Source: Rhabdophis nuchalis
Lineage: Eukaryota; Chordata; Lepidosauria; Squamata; Natricidae
DNA length: 64,000 nucleotides
Direction: 5' to 3'
NCBI GenBank assembly: GCA_039707465.1
Contig: CM077643.1
Location: forward strand, 44,148,605-44,212,604
Position numbers and translations under genes: made by a program. Positions 46,496 to 57,109 of the stretch are shown here, in pieces. Positions within the stretch are counted from its first letter, which is position 1, and the number at the start of each line of letters is the position of its first letter. Under the pieces are notes generated by a model that was given only the letters and a program-made list of their open reading frames with translations, searched no databases and was not told the DNA's origin.

Positions 46496-48090
46496 TCAGG
46501 AGCTCCCCCTCAAGTGCCAAACGGCTAGTTGGAGCCACTGGGGGTCCGGATGGCAAATGGCCCCCTGGTGGAGGGAGACCTGCTCCTGAGGAATGCGCCA
46601 TGGGCATTCCACGGACAGACTGACAAGGTCCGCAAACCACGACCTCCTTGGCCAATGAGGAGCCACCATGAGGATCTCCGCCCCCTCCTCCAGAATCTTT
46701 GCGATGACCTGTGGAATGAGCGGCGGGGGGGGGGGAAACACATGCATGAGTCCCTGAGGCCACTTTCACCTCAGAGCGTCTGTCCCCTCCGCCTGAGGAG
46801 AGTGGTAGCAGGAATAGAACCGTGAAAGCTGGGCAAAGAGGTCGACCAGAGGTTGGCCGAACCTCTGGACTATGTGCTGGAACAGGTTGGGATTTAGTTG
46901 CCATTCTGAGTTGTCTATTGCCTGGCGACTTAGCCAGTCCGCTTCCACGTTGCTTGTTCTGATGGACGCCAGATGACGTTCCGCCCACCAACCCAGAGTC
47001 TCCGCCTCCGCCATGAGTCTTGTGGATCGAGTGCCCCCTTGCTGGTTCACGTGGGCCTTCGTCGTCACGTTGTTCATCAGCAAGAGCACATGCCGACCCG
47101 CCAGAAGGTGCACGAAGCAGCGAAGGGCCAGTCTGGCCGCCCTCAGCTCCAGCCAGTTGATATTGTGGGCTGTCTCTGAAGGTGACCACGTCCCCTATGT
47201 CAGCTGGCCTAGGCAATGCGCCCCCCCAACCCTGGAGGCTGGCATCTGATGTGACAGTGACGCTCTCAGGCTCCTTGAAGAAGGACCCCTTCTTGACCGC
47301 TGGTGAAGACCACCATCTCAGCGACCGTCGTACCTTCAGAGGAAGAGCAACACGTCTTTTTGAATTGCTGGTCTTCGCCCTCTGCATCGGCAGCAAGAAC
47401 CATTGTAGTTCCCTGGCATGAAGTCTCGCCCAGGGAACTATCTTGATGCAGGATATCATGACACCCAGCAGCTGGGATAGTTGGATGATCGGAATGTATG
47501 CCAAGCGGTGGCAGGTCTGCAGCCTTGACTCCAGATTCTTCAGGCGCTCTGGAGACAGAAATACCTTGCTTGACAACGTGTCTATGATCGCCCCCAGATG
47601 CTGCAATCGTGTGGTGGGCGTCATATGGCTCTTCTCCTGGTTGACCGTGAACCACGGTCAGACGAACGTCTCTTACGGCCTGAGGCCAACTTGGTGACAG
47701 AATGATGCCATCGAGGTAACAAGCCAGACACACTGGACATGCCCACAGATGAGCTGCTATGGCCGCCAGGACCTTTGTGAATATCCTGGGTGCCGACGAC
47801 AAACAGAAGAGCCCGGTACTGATAGTGTCTCTTGTGGAAATAAAACCGCAGAAACCTGCGGTGCGCCTGATGTATTGGAATATGGAGGTAAGCCTCCTTC
47901 AAATCTATACTGGTAAGAAGGTCCCCTTGCCTTACGCAGTCCAGAATCGATTGCAGGGATTGCATCTTGAACCGTTTGTAGGTCAGATGACAAGTCAAGC
48001 GTTTTAAGTCCAAGATGGCCCTGACTCCACCTGAGCTCTTGGGAACCAGGAACAGAATTGAATAAAATCCCTTCTTTCCTGGCCGCGTGT
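46496..48090 (-). pseudogene. DIRS reverse transcriptase-RNase H and linker, broken
   Basis: RT motif A is seen as LLTSIDLKEAYLHIPIH (48013-47621 frame). The next frame starts at SSAPRIFTKVLAA, and motif C reads Tyr-Leu-Asp-Gly: the Gly codon GGC at 47707-47709 replaces the second catalytic Asp. RNase H begins with VTVTSDASLQGWGGAL (near 47250) and continues in another frame through NNVTTKAHVNQQ and NVEADWLSRQ (47113-46766). A linker with ILMVAPHWPRRSWFADL (46747-46496) precedes the recombinase. At least four frame changes plus the lost Asp mean no active RT could be made. Confidence 0.88.
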
Positions 48091-50221
48091 AACTGGCTCT
48101 ATGGCTTTTATCTCAAGAAGTTGGTTTATCTCTGCCTGCATGAGTGCCCTTTTCTGTTGGTTTCTGTGCAGGAGACAACGTAAGAAGGACCTCAGGGGTA
48201 GGGACAGAAAATCTAATAGTAGACCTTTCCTCATGGAATTGCGTATCCACGCATCCGTGGTTATCTCCTCCCATCGGTCTGCAAACAATTGCAGACGGCC
48301 CCCGATGGGAGGTAACCCCTGCTGGTCACTTCCCCCTTTTGAATTGGCGTGAATTAGATCCGCCACGAAAAGGCTTCCGAAAGGATCCCTGCTGTTGCCT
48401 ATACCGGGACCCAAAGTTTGACCTATCCTGGTTCCTATCGGTGGACTGGGGTTCCTCTGATAGGAATATGAGGTCGAGGGTTGGTTATTGTCTGGACCCC
48501 GAAAGGACCGCCTCCTAAAGGACCCCAACCCCTTCTTGCCCTGCTTTTTGAGTGTGGCTGGAAGAATTTTTCTCTTGGCCTTTGTCTCAATGAGGAATTT
48601 ATCTAGGGAATCCCCAAAGAGATTCCCCCCTTTAAATGGGGCTGAGACAAGCTTCCATTTCGCTTTCATGTCCGCCTGCCAGTGGCGGAGCCAAAGCAGG
48701 CGGCGCGAAGTGACATTGGAGGCTAAAGCGCGGGACGCGAACTTGGCCACGTTCAGGGAAGCGTCTGCTGCGTACTCCACCGCTGTAATAATCTTGGTCA
48801 AATCATGACACAATCGTGAGTCGTCCTCAGGCAGATTAGCCCTGAGGCACCTTAACCAGAGCAAGGAAGCCCTGGTGAAGAAGGAGGCCGAGGTGGAGGC
48901 CTTGATCGCCCAGGCAGCTGCCTGGTGCGTCTTGTGTCCTGCCTTCTTTGACCTCTTATCCTCCGCCTTCAGGCCTTCTAGCAAGTCAGCCGGAAGTGAA
49001 GAGTTAGAGGTCAGGGATACCACAGGTGCATCCACCTCTGGCAATTTGAGGATGTCCTCCAGTTTGGATTCCAACGCGTAGAGCGTCTTGTCCCTCCCAC
49101 TGGGGTTAGCAAGTGTCCCAGGCTGTGCCCACTGGTGTTGAACCACATTCATAAATAGATCCGGAACCGGAATGAGCTCCGGCTCCGGAGCTACCTCCTG
49201 AAATAGCCCCGCCTTATGGTCATCAAAGTCCGACTTGGTGGTCGAGTCTGTGGTCTTGGCCGAACCCAGGTCTGTGGCCAACCTGGCCTTGTGGAGGATT
49301 GACTTAAATAATGACGGTTTAAATAGGCCTGTGAAGGCCGGTTTTTTCGGGGGCATATCTTCATCCTCTGACAACTGGTAGCCTTCCGGTTGGTCCCCCT
49401 CCCAAGTGGACACTTCAGTGGTGACCAAGGATGTAGTAGATCCTCTACAGCTTCCCCTGGAATGCATCGTTTGATACTGGGATGAATAGCTCTTGTCTCT
49501 CTTAGAGGACCTTTGCCGCCTGCCCTCCTCTATGCCTTGGGCAATGGCGATTGAGATGACCTCCCTCATCTCTGCAGATAAGACAGAGGTCCTGCAGTCA
49601 AAGGTGACCACTCTGTTAGAATTGTGTTGATTGCGGGCTCTGTGAGCAGAGGCCAAGGTCTCCCGTTCAACCTCCCTGGAATCTCCAATGTCCTCCCTGA
49701 TGGATGAGCTTGGAGAAGATGGATATCCCATGGATGCATCAGGAGACCCCCGCATAGATTCCTCATCACTAGAGGAAATACACCTATCTCTCTGAGGTGA
49801 GGCTTCGCCTCCCACCTCAATCCTGGGGGGTGAAGGGTGTTCCCTGTCCGAGCGCCCCTGGGATGTGGTGTGACCCAGATTGTCATTATCCTGCTCCCCT
49901 GGGGCCTCCTGTCTCCCTGAACCCTGGTTACCCTGAACCATGTTCTTAAGAGACTTTACGGGGAAACTTCCCTTTGGCGCCCTTCCTTCCCTTGCCCCCT
50001 CTGGGTGGGGAATCTGGCCTGCTGCGTTTGGCGGACGGTCCCATGGCTTCAGCTGGAGGCCTTGAACTTTCCTTCTGCATCCTGGAGGCCTGGGAATTCT
50101 CCGTCATGTCCATGTTGTTAATGACTTGCAGCAGGAGGGCCCAGCGTCGGCCTGAAGGCCCGAGCACGCTCGCAGATCTGAGGAAATTGGGGGCTGGCTT
50201 GAGGACCAGAGCACCCCTCAC
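48004..50221 (-). pseudogene. DIRS gag-like protein joined to RT N-terminus
   Basis: An open frame of 645 codons (49941-48004) has an acidic, Ser-rich N-terminal half, a helical middle (TRASLLWLRCLRANLPED, SRALASNVTSRRLLWLRHWQ) and a basic, Gly-rich region. It runs into the RT N-terminal text GGRLQLFADRWEEITTDAWI and LEIKAIEPV before a frame break near 48070 and a stop at 48004. A shorter frame upstream (50221-49946, rich in Lys/Arg/Pro) probably encoded the N-terminus and is separated by a stop and a one-base offset. Which ATG was original is not clear. Confidence 0.75.
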
Positions 50222-50229
50222 TCCGCTTG

Positions 50230-51031
50230 ACTCACAGGAGGAAGGCTTCCACTTTAAACTTGTAAAGAGCAGAAGCCCCTGCCAGCGCCCCGGAGTAGGC
50301 CCTCACTCTTCCGCGGAGATCTGCTCTGAGGGTTAAGTGCAGCTGTAAGCTAGGCTTGTTGTCTTCTACGAAGGAGCTCCTGCCGAAATGAGGTGTAAAA
50401 TGGCGGCCACGCCTTTTAACCGCCGCCTGAGGTCCTCCTAACTCCCAACGGCCACAACGAATAAAGTGCGTGAAGCCTTCGCGCGCTTTGTGGCCGTTGG
50501 GCTTGATACCGGGTCCAAAATGGCGGCCGCAACTTCGCACAGCCGCCCTGGGTCCTCCAAGATGGCGGCCGCCTCTCCGCTCTGCCGCCTCGTCCTGACA
50601 CCAGTAAGAAAGGGCCTCCTGAAGGGCGCCGTTCGCGCACCAACAGGAGAGCCACCGTGCTCCAACGGAGTGAATAAACGCCACTTGCCGGCCTTTTTTA
50701 GGCTCTCTGAGCTCTCTGGCTGCTGAAGAAGTGGCCGGAGCAGGCAGGCAAGTTCCAGCCGCTCCGCACCCACTAGCAGTCGCCAGACAGGTGGTTTCTA
50801 GGGGCTGACTTCTGCATGCGACCAGCAGACAGCCCCAGCTCCGTCAGCCTCTCAGAAGTAAGCTCAACTCAAACTGAACAACCTATAAAGCTAACTAACT
50901 AAGAAGAGAAATTGACAAAAATAAATAACCTAACTGTTCTACTAGAATACTTGGAGAGTCCCAGGTGTAAATTCAGCCTATTTGCCAAATTTGTAAGAGC
51001 TCTCCAACTTGAGTCCTAATGGGTGGACTGA
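50230..51031 (-). promoter_or_regulatory. DIRS 5' untranslated region with three YY1-type motifs
   Basis: Between the right inverted repeat and the gag region lies a GC-rich stretch with three + strand copies of the YY1-type motif ATGGCGGCC, each after AAA or AAG: 50397-50410, 50517-50530 and 50558-50572. A 14-bp perfect inverted repeat (CCCAACGGCCACAA at 50444-50457, TTGTGGCCGTTGGG at 50488-50501) lies between the first two. Promoter function is inferred from position and motifs only. Confidence 0.5.
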
Positions 51032-51146
51032 GTTTTTTAAAACTGACCACGGAGAGCCAGAGGAGGCGTGGTCAAAGAAATTGACACTCAGTACTAGGGC
51101 AGTGAGGCTGATTTTATCCATCCTTGGACTCTCCAAGCAGCGCTAT
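51032..51146. repeat. DIRS right inverted terminal repeat
   Basis: Reverse complement of 45134-45245 with few changes, for example the text AAAACTGACCACGGAGAGCC and GTGAGGCTGATTTTATCCAT. The element ends with GCGCTATGGAGAAC. Confidence 0.93.
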
Positions 51147-51356
51147 GGAGAACTTCCAAGTACATTTTAGTTGTGGAATCTGATAGGGAAATCTCTCTGA
51201 AACAATGACTCTATGGAGCATAATAGGGATTTTATTTATTTATTTATTATTACTTGTCAAGCATGTATAAGGTAACAAATATAAGTATAAATATGATTAG
51301 GACTACATGAAATGGATACGGATAAATGGGGACATTAGGACAGGGACGGTATAGGC

Positions 51357-51724
51357 CAGTGATGGCTAACCTTTTTTGGCTCGCGTGCCAAAAGCGGGGG
51401 GAGCACATGGGGGTCATGTGTGGGCATGCCACATCCACAATGCTATGTGCGCAACCCCCTGCTTTTGGCATGCTTTCTTCACCCTCCCCAGGCTCCAGAG
51501 GCTTTCTAGGAGCCCAGGGAGGGTGAAAACAGCCTCCCCACCACCTCCAGAGGCTTCAGAAGCTTCCCTGAAGCCTCCAGAGGGCCAAAACAGCCTCAAA
51601 AGGCCTAAATCAGCTGGCCAGCACACACAAGTGTGCTGAAGCTAACAGGGCAACGCCTCACGTGCCCTAAGAAATGGCTCCGCGTACCACCTGTGGCACC
51701 CGTGCCATAGGTTCGCCATCATGG
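51357..51724. mobile_element. hAT-type MITE, CAGTGATGGC family, copy 3
   Basis: CAGTGATGGCTAACCTTTTT at the left and ATAGGTTCGCCATCATGG at the right are inverted repeats. The exact duplication GTATAGGC flanks it (51349-51356, 51725-51732). It lies about 500 bp upstream of the DDHD1 start codon, just outside the CpG island. Confidence 0.92.
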
Positions 51725-52037
51725 GTATAGGCACTTTGGTGCGCTTATGCATGCATTGTCTGGTGTTATTATTACAAGGAGATTCCTTCGAGTTCATCTC
51801 AGACAGGAAATATTTGACTCATTTAAGACCCCGGGGGCTGTTACGATCCATTGCTTCAATATCCGTTCTATATAGGGTGCAAAAGGAGGCCCTCAGCCTG
51901 AACCAGGGCACCGCTCCGGAAGTAATGGCGAGGACCCCACCGAAAGAGGAAGGCGCGTCTCCTCCTCGCCCACCGTAAACGTGGCGTTTCTACCGTCTCC
52001 TTGCGCCCGCCAGGAGCAACCAACAACTTCCTTCGGC

Positions 52038-52048
52038 TGCGCATGCGC
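52038..52048. promoter_or_regulatory. NRF1-type site
   Basis: TGCGCATGCGC is a full palindromic NRF1 consensus. It contains an in-frame ATG (52043), which argues against that ATG being the real start codon. Confidence 0.7.
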
Positions 52049-52240
52049 TCCCTCACCCCATCCTCCCACCCCTCTACCCCGCCGATGGCTTGCAAACCTG
52101 CGCGGTTGCGTGAGGCGGAGCTAAGGCGGAGCGGGAGCAAAGAGAACGAGCCGGAGACCACCTCGCCCGGCCTCTGCTTCAACCCCCCCTCCCTCTTCCC
52201 CCCCTTCCTTTCCCTTCCCTTCCGCGGCGGCGGCGGCGGC

Positions 52241-53234
52241 ATGGAGAACCCCGAGGCGGTACTGACCGCCACCAACGGCAATTCCTCCGCTTCGAACCCG
52301 GCCGCTCCCTGCTTGGGCGGCTTCCGCAAAGGCGCGAGGAGACTCGGCGATTCCGAGGAGGAGAAACCGCTGAGCGATTCTAAGGCGGCCGGCGAGGGGC
52401 AGCCGCCGCCGCGCCCGCGCTCTCCTCAGCCGCCGCCGCTCTTGTCGTCTTCGGGCTCCGAGGAAGCGGCGGCGCCGCCGGAGCACCCGGAAGGTGCCCA
52501 GCACTTGCCGCCGCCGCCGCCGCCGCCTCTCCCTCACCGGCGCCCGCACCATCACCACCACCACCACCGCCGCCACCATTCCCCGCTGAACGCTTCTCCC
52601 CCCCAGAGGCGGCGCCGCCGCCGCAGCAACCGCCTCCTGCTCCTCGACCCCGGCGGCGCCGCGCTGATGGAGGCGGGCGGCGCTGCCGGGCTGCTCTACC
52701 CGCCGTTGGGCCGGGTGGAAGACGGGGAGGCGGAGGACGACGACGATGACGACGAGGAGGACGACGACGACGACGAGCTGGACGAGGCGGGCGACAAGGA
52801 AGGCGCCGGCGACTTGGCTAGCAGCGAGAGCGCCGGCAGCGGCTTTTCCACCCCGGGCTGCGCCCTGACCGAGCGCCGCAAGCGAGCCCGCGGATCCGGG
52901 AGCGGGCTGAGCGGCGGGGGCAGCTCGGTTTCCTCCTGCATCGCCCGCAGTTACGAGGTGGTCCGCGAGCTGGGAGCCGAGGAGGTGCGTTGGTTCTACC
53001 GCGAGGACCGCAAGAGCTGGAAGCCCTTTATCGGCTACGACTCGCTGCGCATCGAGGTGGCCTATCGCGCCCTTCCGCTTCCCGAGCACTCAGGCTCGTC
53101 CAGCCCCACCGCCGGGAGGCCTGAGGATCTCGCGCCTTGTTCCAGCATCCCGAGCCCTGAGCCCGTTTGTGTCCGTGGCGGTCTCTACGAGGTGGATGTT
53201 GCCCACTTCGAGTGCTACCCGGTCTATTGGAACC
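52241..53234 (+). CDS. DDHD1: DDHD1 orthologue, coding exon 1 (phosphatidic-acid-preferring phospholipase A1)
   Basis: DDHD1 is a cytosolic/membrane-associated phospholipase A1 that prefers phosphatidic acid. This exon gives about 331 N-terminal codons. The last third has the conserved block SYEVVRELGAEEVRWFYRED followed by SWKPFIGYDSLRIEVAYRAL, and ends PVCVRGGLYEVDV...CYPVYWN, the WWE-like N-terminal region of the DDHD family. Before it is low-complexity sequence: Pro runs, a run of seven His, Arg runs, and an acidic tract (about 52724-52780). The catalytic serine and DDHD domain lie in later exons outside the window. The ATG at 52241 has a strong Kozak context (G at -3, G at +4); in-frame ATGs at 52043 and 52085 have weaker context. 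The exon ends AAC C, then GTAAGT, so the intron is phase 1. Confidence 0.88.
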
Positions 53235-54119
53235 GTAAGTGGCTTCTTCTTCCTCCTCTTCCTCTCCCATTTTACCCTTTGCTCCTGCCGGATGCTGACC
53301 CGGTGCAAGGGAGCATCCTTTGGCGACTCAAACTGTTCTTCTCTCCGGAGAGGGTGTTGCCTTGCCATCACTTACTAAGGTGCTGAAAGTCTTTGCCTGC
53401 CTTGGTTAGGAGTGATGCCCAGTAGGGTGATGGCCGAATTGGCTGGGAAGGCTAATCAAGTGAACGTTGTCTAAACCTTGGACAAGACAATCAGCTGCCC
53501 TACATTCAGTAGGCATTACTTCTCAACCTTACATGCATTTGTAGACATGGGATTCTATGTAAATGTGTTTGTTCCTTAAAAATATAAAAGGCTAGAATCC
53601 GGCTTGTAAGCATATATAGCAAAAGAAACATTATAGGCATAGGAGCCAGGTGAAGGATGAAGAATAGATGTTCAGCATCTTTGCCTTTAATTGTGTGTCC
53701 CTTCCCCTCCCCCTCCCCTTGCACTGGCCATTCTTCAAATATGCAGAATCACTGAATCCTTGTGCTTCATCTTACAGACTCACTCTTCATCTGTCAACTA
53801 AGAAGAAAGCCTGTGTCTTAAATTCATGTCATCACTCTGCATATTATATTATTTTCTTCTGCTAAGGAGCACCTTCCCAAATTTGATAGTATTTTTTAAA
53901 TTTTGTTTCTCTTGTATGTATGTGTGTGTATAGTTTATTATTTTTTCCTAATTGACAGTTAACACACACACACACACATTTGCAAGTGTATGTATATCCT
54001 ATTGGATAACTTGAAGACGTTCTGTAGTTCAATAACTTCAAAATTTAAGAAAAGAACTAACTAAATAAAGTTGGTTTATCTCTTTATGAATTTGCTCTTT
54101 TTTTGGTTCACAAACATCA

Positions 54120-54164
54120 TTCCCGACCACTCAGGCTCGTCCAGCCCCACTGTCGGAGTGGGAG
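54120..54164 (+). repeat. Partial copy of DDHD1 exon 1 inside intron 1
   Basis: Positions 54120-54150 match exon positions 53079-53109 (the codons for roughly LPEHSGSSSPT) with one difference in 31 bases, including the exact run CACTCAGGCTCGTCCAGCCC. The next 14 bases still agree at about 11 positions. The copy is in the same orientation and about 1.04 kb downstream of its source. Confidence 0.8.
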
Positions 54165-54829
54165 TACTTGTTGGCTCATTGTTAAATTAAGCATCTAGCA
54201 ATAAGGAATCTAGGGTCATGTTTGGGCTGTTGTACAATTGATAATATCCTGAAAAAGAAAGGTGAGATTTTTAAAGAACAAAGGCATTGTAGGAACAGTT
54301 TATGGACTTTGTGGAAGTAAACATTTGCCACTTATTTTGTTTCATGTATTATTGAGGCGTGGTGGGACAAAATTGGGAATGTTGTAAATGAGATAGCCCT
54401 GGGTTTTGGGTCCTGTAATAGATCTCGGGAGGCAACATGACATACATAGATCTGAAAAAAATATTTACCTATGATTAGGATCTTTGCTCCTGAGATAGCA
54501 AAATGTGAATACTAAGGCTATGGGCAAAGTTTGGGCATCCTGCTGTCGAGCAGATTCTTTAACGTTGCCAATGTTACCTTTTACAGTTCTAGCATTAATC
54601 CCAAAAGAAAAGATCTGTAATTTCTAGGATCTACAGAACAAGCAAGTGAACTCTGTGTTTATGGCATAGTTTGTGCATCTCCAGATGTTGTACCAGTTGT
54701 AGCTCTATTGGATCTCTCAAGAATAACTCACATCCCATTACTACTTTTTTGTACTATTGCAATTAACTCTTCATGGTTTGCCATGAAAGATCACTTGTTC
54801 GATTGACCCAATATACCATGGTGGGTTTT

Positions 54830-55000
54830 GGCTGGTGCAGAATGACATAAGCACATGAGACCTCTGCTCAATGCCCTGCAGTGGCTTCCCATATGTTTCC
54901 AACTGCAATCAAAAGTGCTGGTTTTAATCTTTACAATTCCACATGTTTGGCACAGAGACCTTTATTTGATTCATGAGGGCCCAACATATTTCAATGGTGT
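54830..55000 (+). mobile_element. Old L2-type fragment
   Basis: The translation resembles LVQN...RPLLNALQWLPICFQLQSKVLVLIF, a diverged form of the L2 text LLRELHWLPV.FRVRFKVL. Probably part of the same old insertion as 55255-55470, with the piece between lost or unrecognisable. Confidence 0.65.
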
Positions 55001-55254
55001 TTTATGGCCCTGTGAGTGGGTATTGGCCTGTGGAGTTGGCTGTGGCCTGATACAATTACCTGAGTACTTCCTAAAATTGTGTTCTGTTAAAAAGAAATGA
55101 TTATCTCTATAGTAATATCTACCATTGTTACATTTACCATCAACAATCTCATAATATATGTCTGGATTGAAATTAGAACTGGCCTCTAATGCCAAATTAG
55201 CATAAAGTTATAGTTTGCTACTTCTTCGCCTGGCCTAATCTACCTTTCCAGCCT

Positions 55255-55470
55255 CTAGTCTGAATATTCAAATTGTTTTAATTGGGTTTTTAAGGGGTTT
55301 AGTTTTTAGGGATTTTAGGTTTTTAGCGCAGGAATATAGTTGTTTAATTTGATTTTATATATGTATAATGTTTTTATGTTTGTACGCTTTTTAATCTCCT
55401 GTGCACCGCCCCGAGTCCCTTCGGGGAGAGGGAGTGGTCTACAAATTAAATTTGATTGATTGATTGATTG
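55255..55470 (+). mobile_element. L2-type LINE 3' UTR with (TTGA)n tail
   Basis: TTTTAGCGCAGGAATATAGT, then GTGCACCGCCCCGAGTCCCT and GGGGAGAGGGAGTGGTCTAC, match the 3' end of the copies at 1-1127 and 15403-15915. The tail is four TTGA units rather than ATT. Confidence 0.85.
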
Positions 55471-57109
55471 CTGGGAAGGGGATATTTTAATATGGATTCT
55501 TATACTGAGCAAGAGTTTGGACTTGATAATCAAATGGATTCTTGTTCCAATTATATATTGGCATAATATAATTCAGCATGAAAAGATTATGTGCAGTTCT
55601 TCACCTCTCTAAATAATAATACATACAACATGATTACCTACAATGGGGAATCTTTGTATATTCATGAAGGTTTCTACAAAATCATGATATAATAAGTTTC
55701 CAACTATATTGGAGAATATGTGTGTATATGAAATCTCATTGATTCCACGCAGCCATCATATATCCAGGAAGATTGCCTTCAATAATGTTTCCTTCATGAC
55801 TCAGGAAAGGAAGGGCCAATTTCCCACATACTAAATTGTGGGTGTTGGAATGTGATACATTTGAAAGAACATGATGAACGGTACAATTGAATACTTGCCA
55901 CAGTAAGTTAGATATTGTTGGTTGTTGCTTATAAGCTTTCTTGCCACAGTAAGTTGGATATTGTTAGTTGTTGCTTATAAGCTTTCTTATACTGTATTTG
56001 CATCCATCAAATCAATATTTTTGTTTTGGTCTGGGATCTCTTACTGTTTTAGTATCCTTATGCTATCCAGAGAAATTCAGCCTTTTCCTCTGACATGAAA
56101 AGGAAGTATAGCATAGATCCTGAGATATTATGTGAGTGTATATTTGTTTTATTATATCTCTTGTAGACTTTCAAAAGATGCATGAAAACTGTTACATTCT
56201 CTAGTTTGATATATGCTCCCCTTTGTTGACAGTGTAGATTTCTGTAAGTGCGAGCTAGCATAACAAAATAGTTTTCCAATGAGTGATGAAATTTTACAAT
56301 TATACTGATTGCATTTACAGAAGAACATAAAGGCTGTTTGTTCATTTAGTTTCAAGACCAAGAAAAATGCTAGCAAAGGGTTTTATAGTGGTATACTGTA
56401 GGGCTTTTGTTTGGACCGTTGATAAGAAGAGAAAAATAATTTTCTGTGTATTTAAAACAGGAAGCTACTGACCCAAGTTAACAATATGCAACATGAATAC
56501 TAAAACTTTTAAATAACTATTCTTAAATTTTACCATACAACCCATTGGTCTGTTGGGTCATCATGTCGAAAATATTTCCTTATCAGATTCTTTAATCCCT
56601 TCGACAGTGGCAGAGCTTCTAATGTACTACCTACACTGGAAAAGTTGGGATATATTTAAATATGTATTTGCCTTGGAAAACCACCCATGTTGAACTGTAT
56701 AGCAGTCAAACATCAGCACAGGAAATGTTTTATGACATTTTGAATTATGCCATAAATACTTTAGTCCAAGTTGAACTATATAGCACAGATAAAGATCAAT
56801 AAAGTAAATGTTTATTACATTTGCATTATGTCATAAACTGCTTTATGATACTGTTTAAGTTATAAAATGTTTAATCAAATTTGCCAAATTTTAGTTCCAC
56901 AAGAGTCATGGGTCCTGGATTTTGGATGTATTCTGTAAATTAGCCCAACTGAAATACCTTAGTTCAAAAGTTTTGCCTAATGATGCATCATTTTGCCCAG
57001 TTAAAGATTAGAATCAGAATTTTAGTATAGCAGTATAGATTCCACACTAGTAGAAAAACCATTAAACAGCAAGAACAAGTGCTCTGTCCTTAGAATAGTC
57101 TATTGTTAT
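55471..57109. other. Gene-free intronic sequence
   Basis: A direct repeat of about 42 bp lies near 55895-55985 (CACAGTAAGTTAGATATTGT and a close copy 47 bp later). Nothing else was recognised. Confidence 0.5.

Larger units (their letters stand above)
45100..51153 (-). mobile_element. DIRS1-type tyrosine-recombinase retrotransposon, minus strand
   Basis: About 6.05 kb. The genes run right to left: gag-like, RT, RNase H, a linker domain, tyrosine recombinase. Inverted terminal repeats lie at 45134-45245 and 51032-51146 and are close to identical over about 110 bp. An internal complementary region lies at 45330-45417. There is no target-site duplication; instead AAC is shared at the left edge (45100-45102), the right edge (51151-51153) and, as its complement GTT, the middle of the internal region (45382-45384). 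These are the defining features of DIRS1-like elements, which integrate by recombinase. All reading frames are broken. Confidence 0.95.
51850..53260. promoter_or_regulatory. CpG island and TATA-less promoter of the DDHD1 orthologue
   Basis: From about 51890 the sequence becomes GC-rich with frequent CpG, in contrast to the AT-rich flanks, and stays so to the end of exon 1. An ETS-type CCGGAAGT lies at 51916-51923 and a perfect NRF1-type palindrome TGCGCATGCGC at 52038-52048. The transcription start is not visible but is probably between about 51900 and 52200. Confidence 0.8.

Noticed and set aside
50466..50726. Small + strand frame near the YY1-type motifs as an upstream gene of DDHD1
   Set aside because: It lies in the 5' region of the DIRS element, antisense to gag, and is explained by GC-rich repeats.
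52043..52045. Upstream ATG as the DDHD1 start
   Set aside because: Weak Kozak context and location inside an NRF1 palindrome; 52241 has a strong context. Not fully excluded.
52121..53089. 322-codon frame antisense to DDHD1 exon 1
   Set aside because: It is a shadow of the GC-rich exon; the + strand carries the conserved WWE-like block and a proper splice donor.
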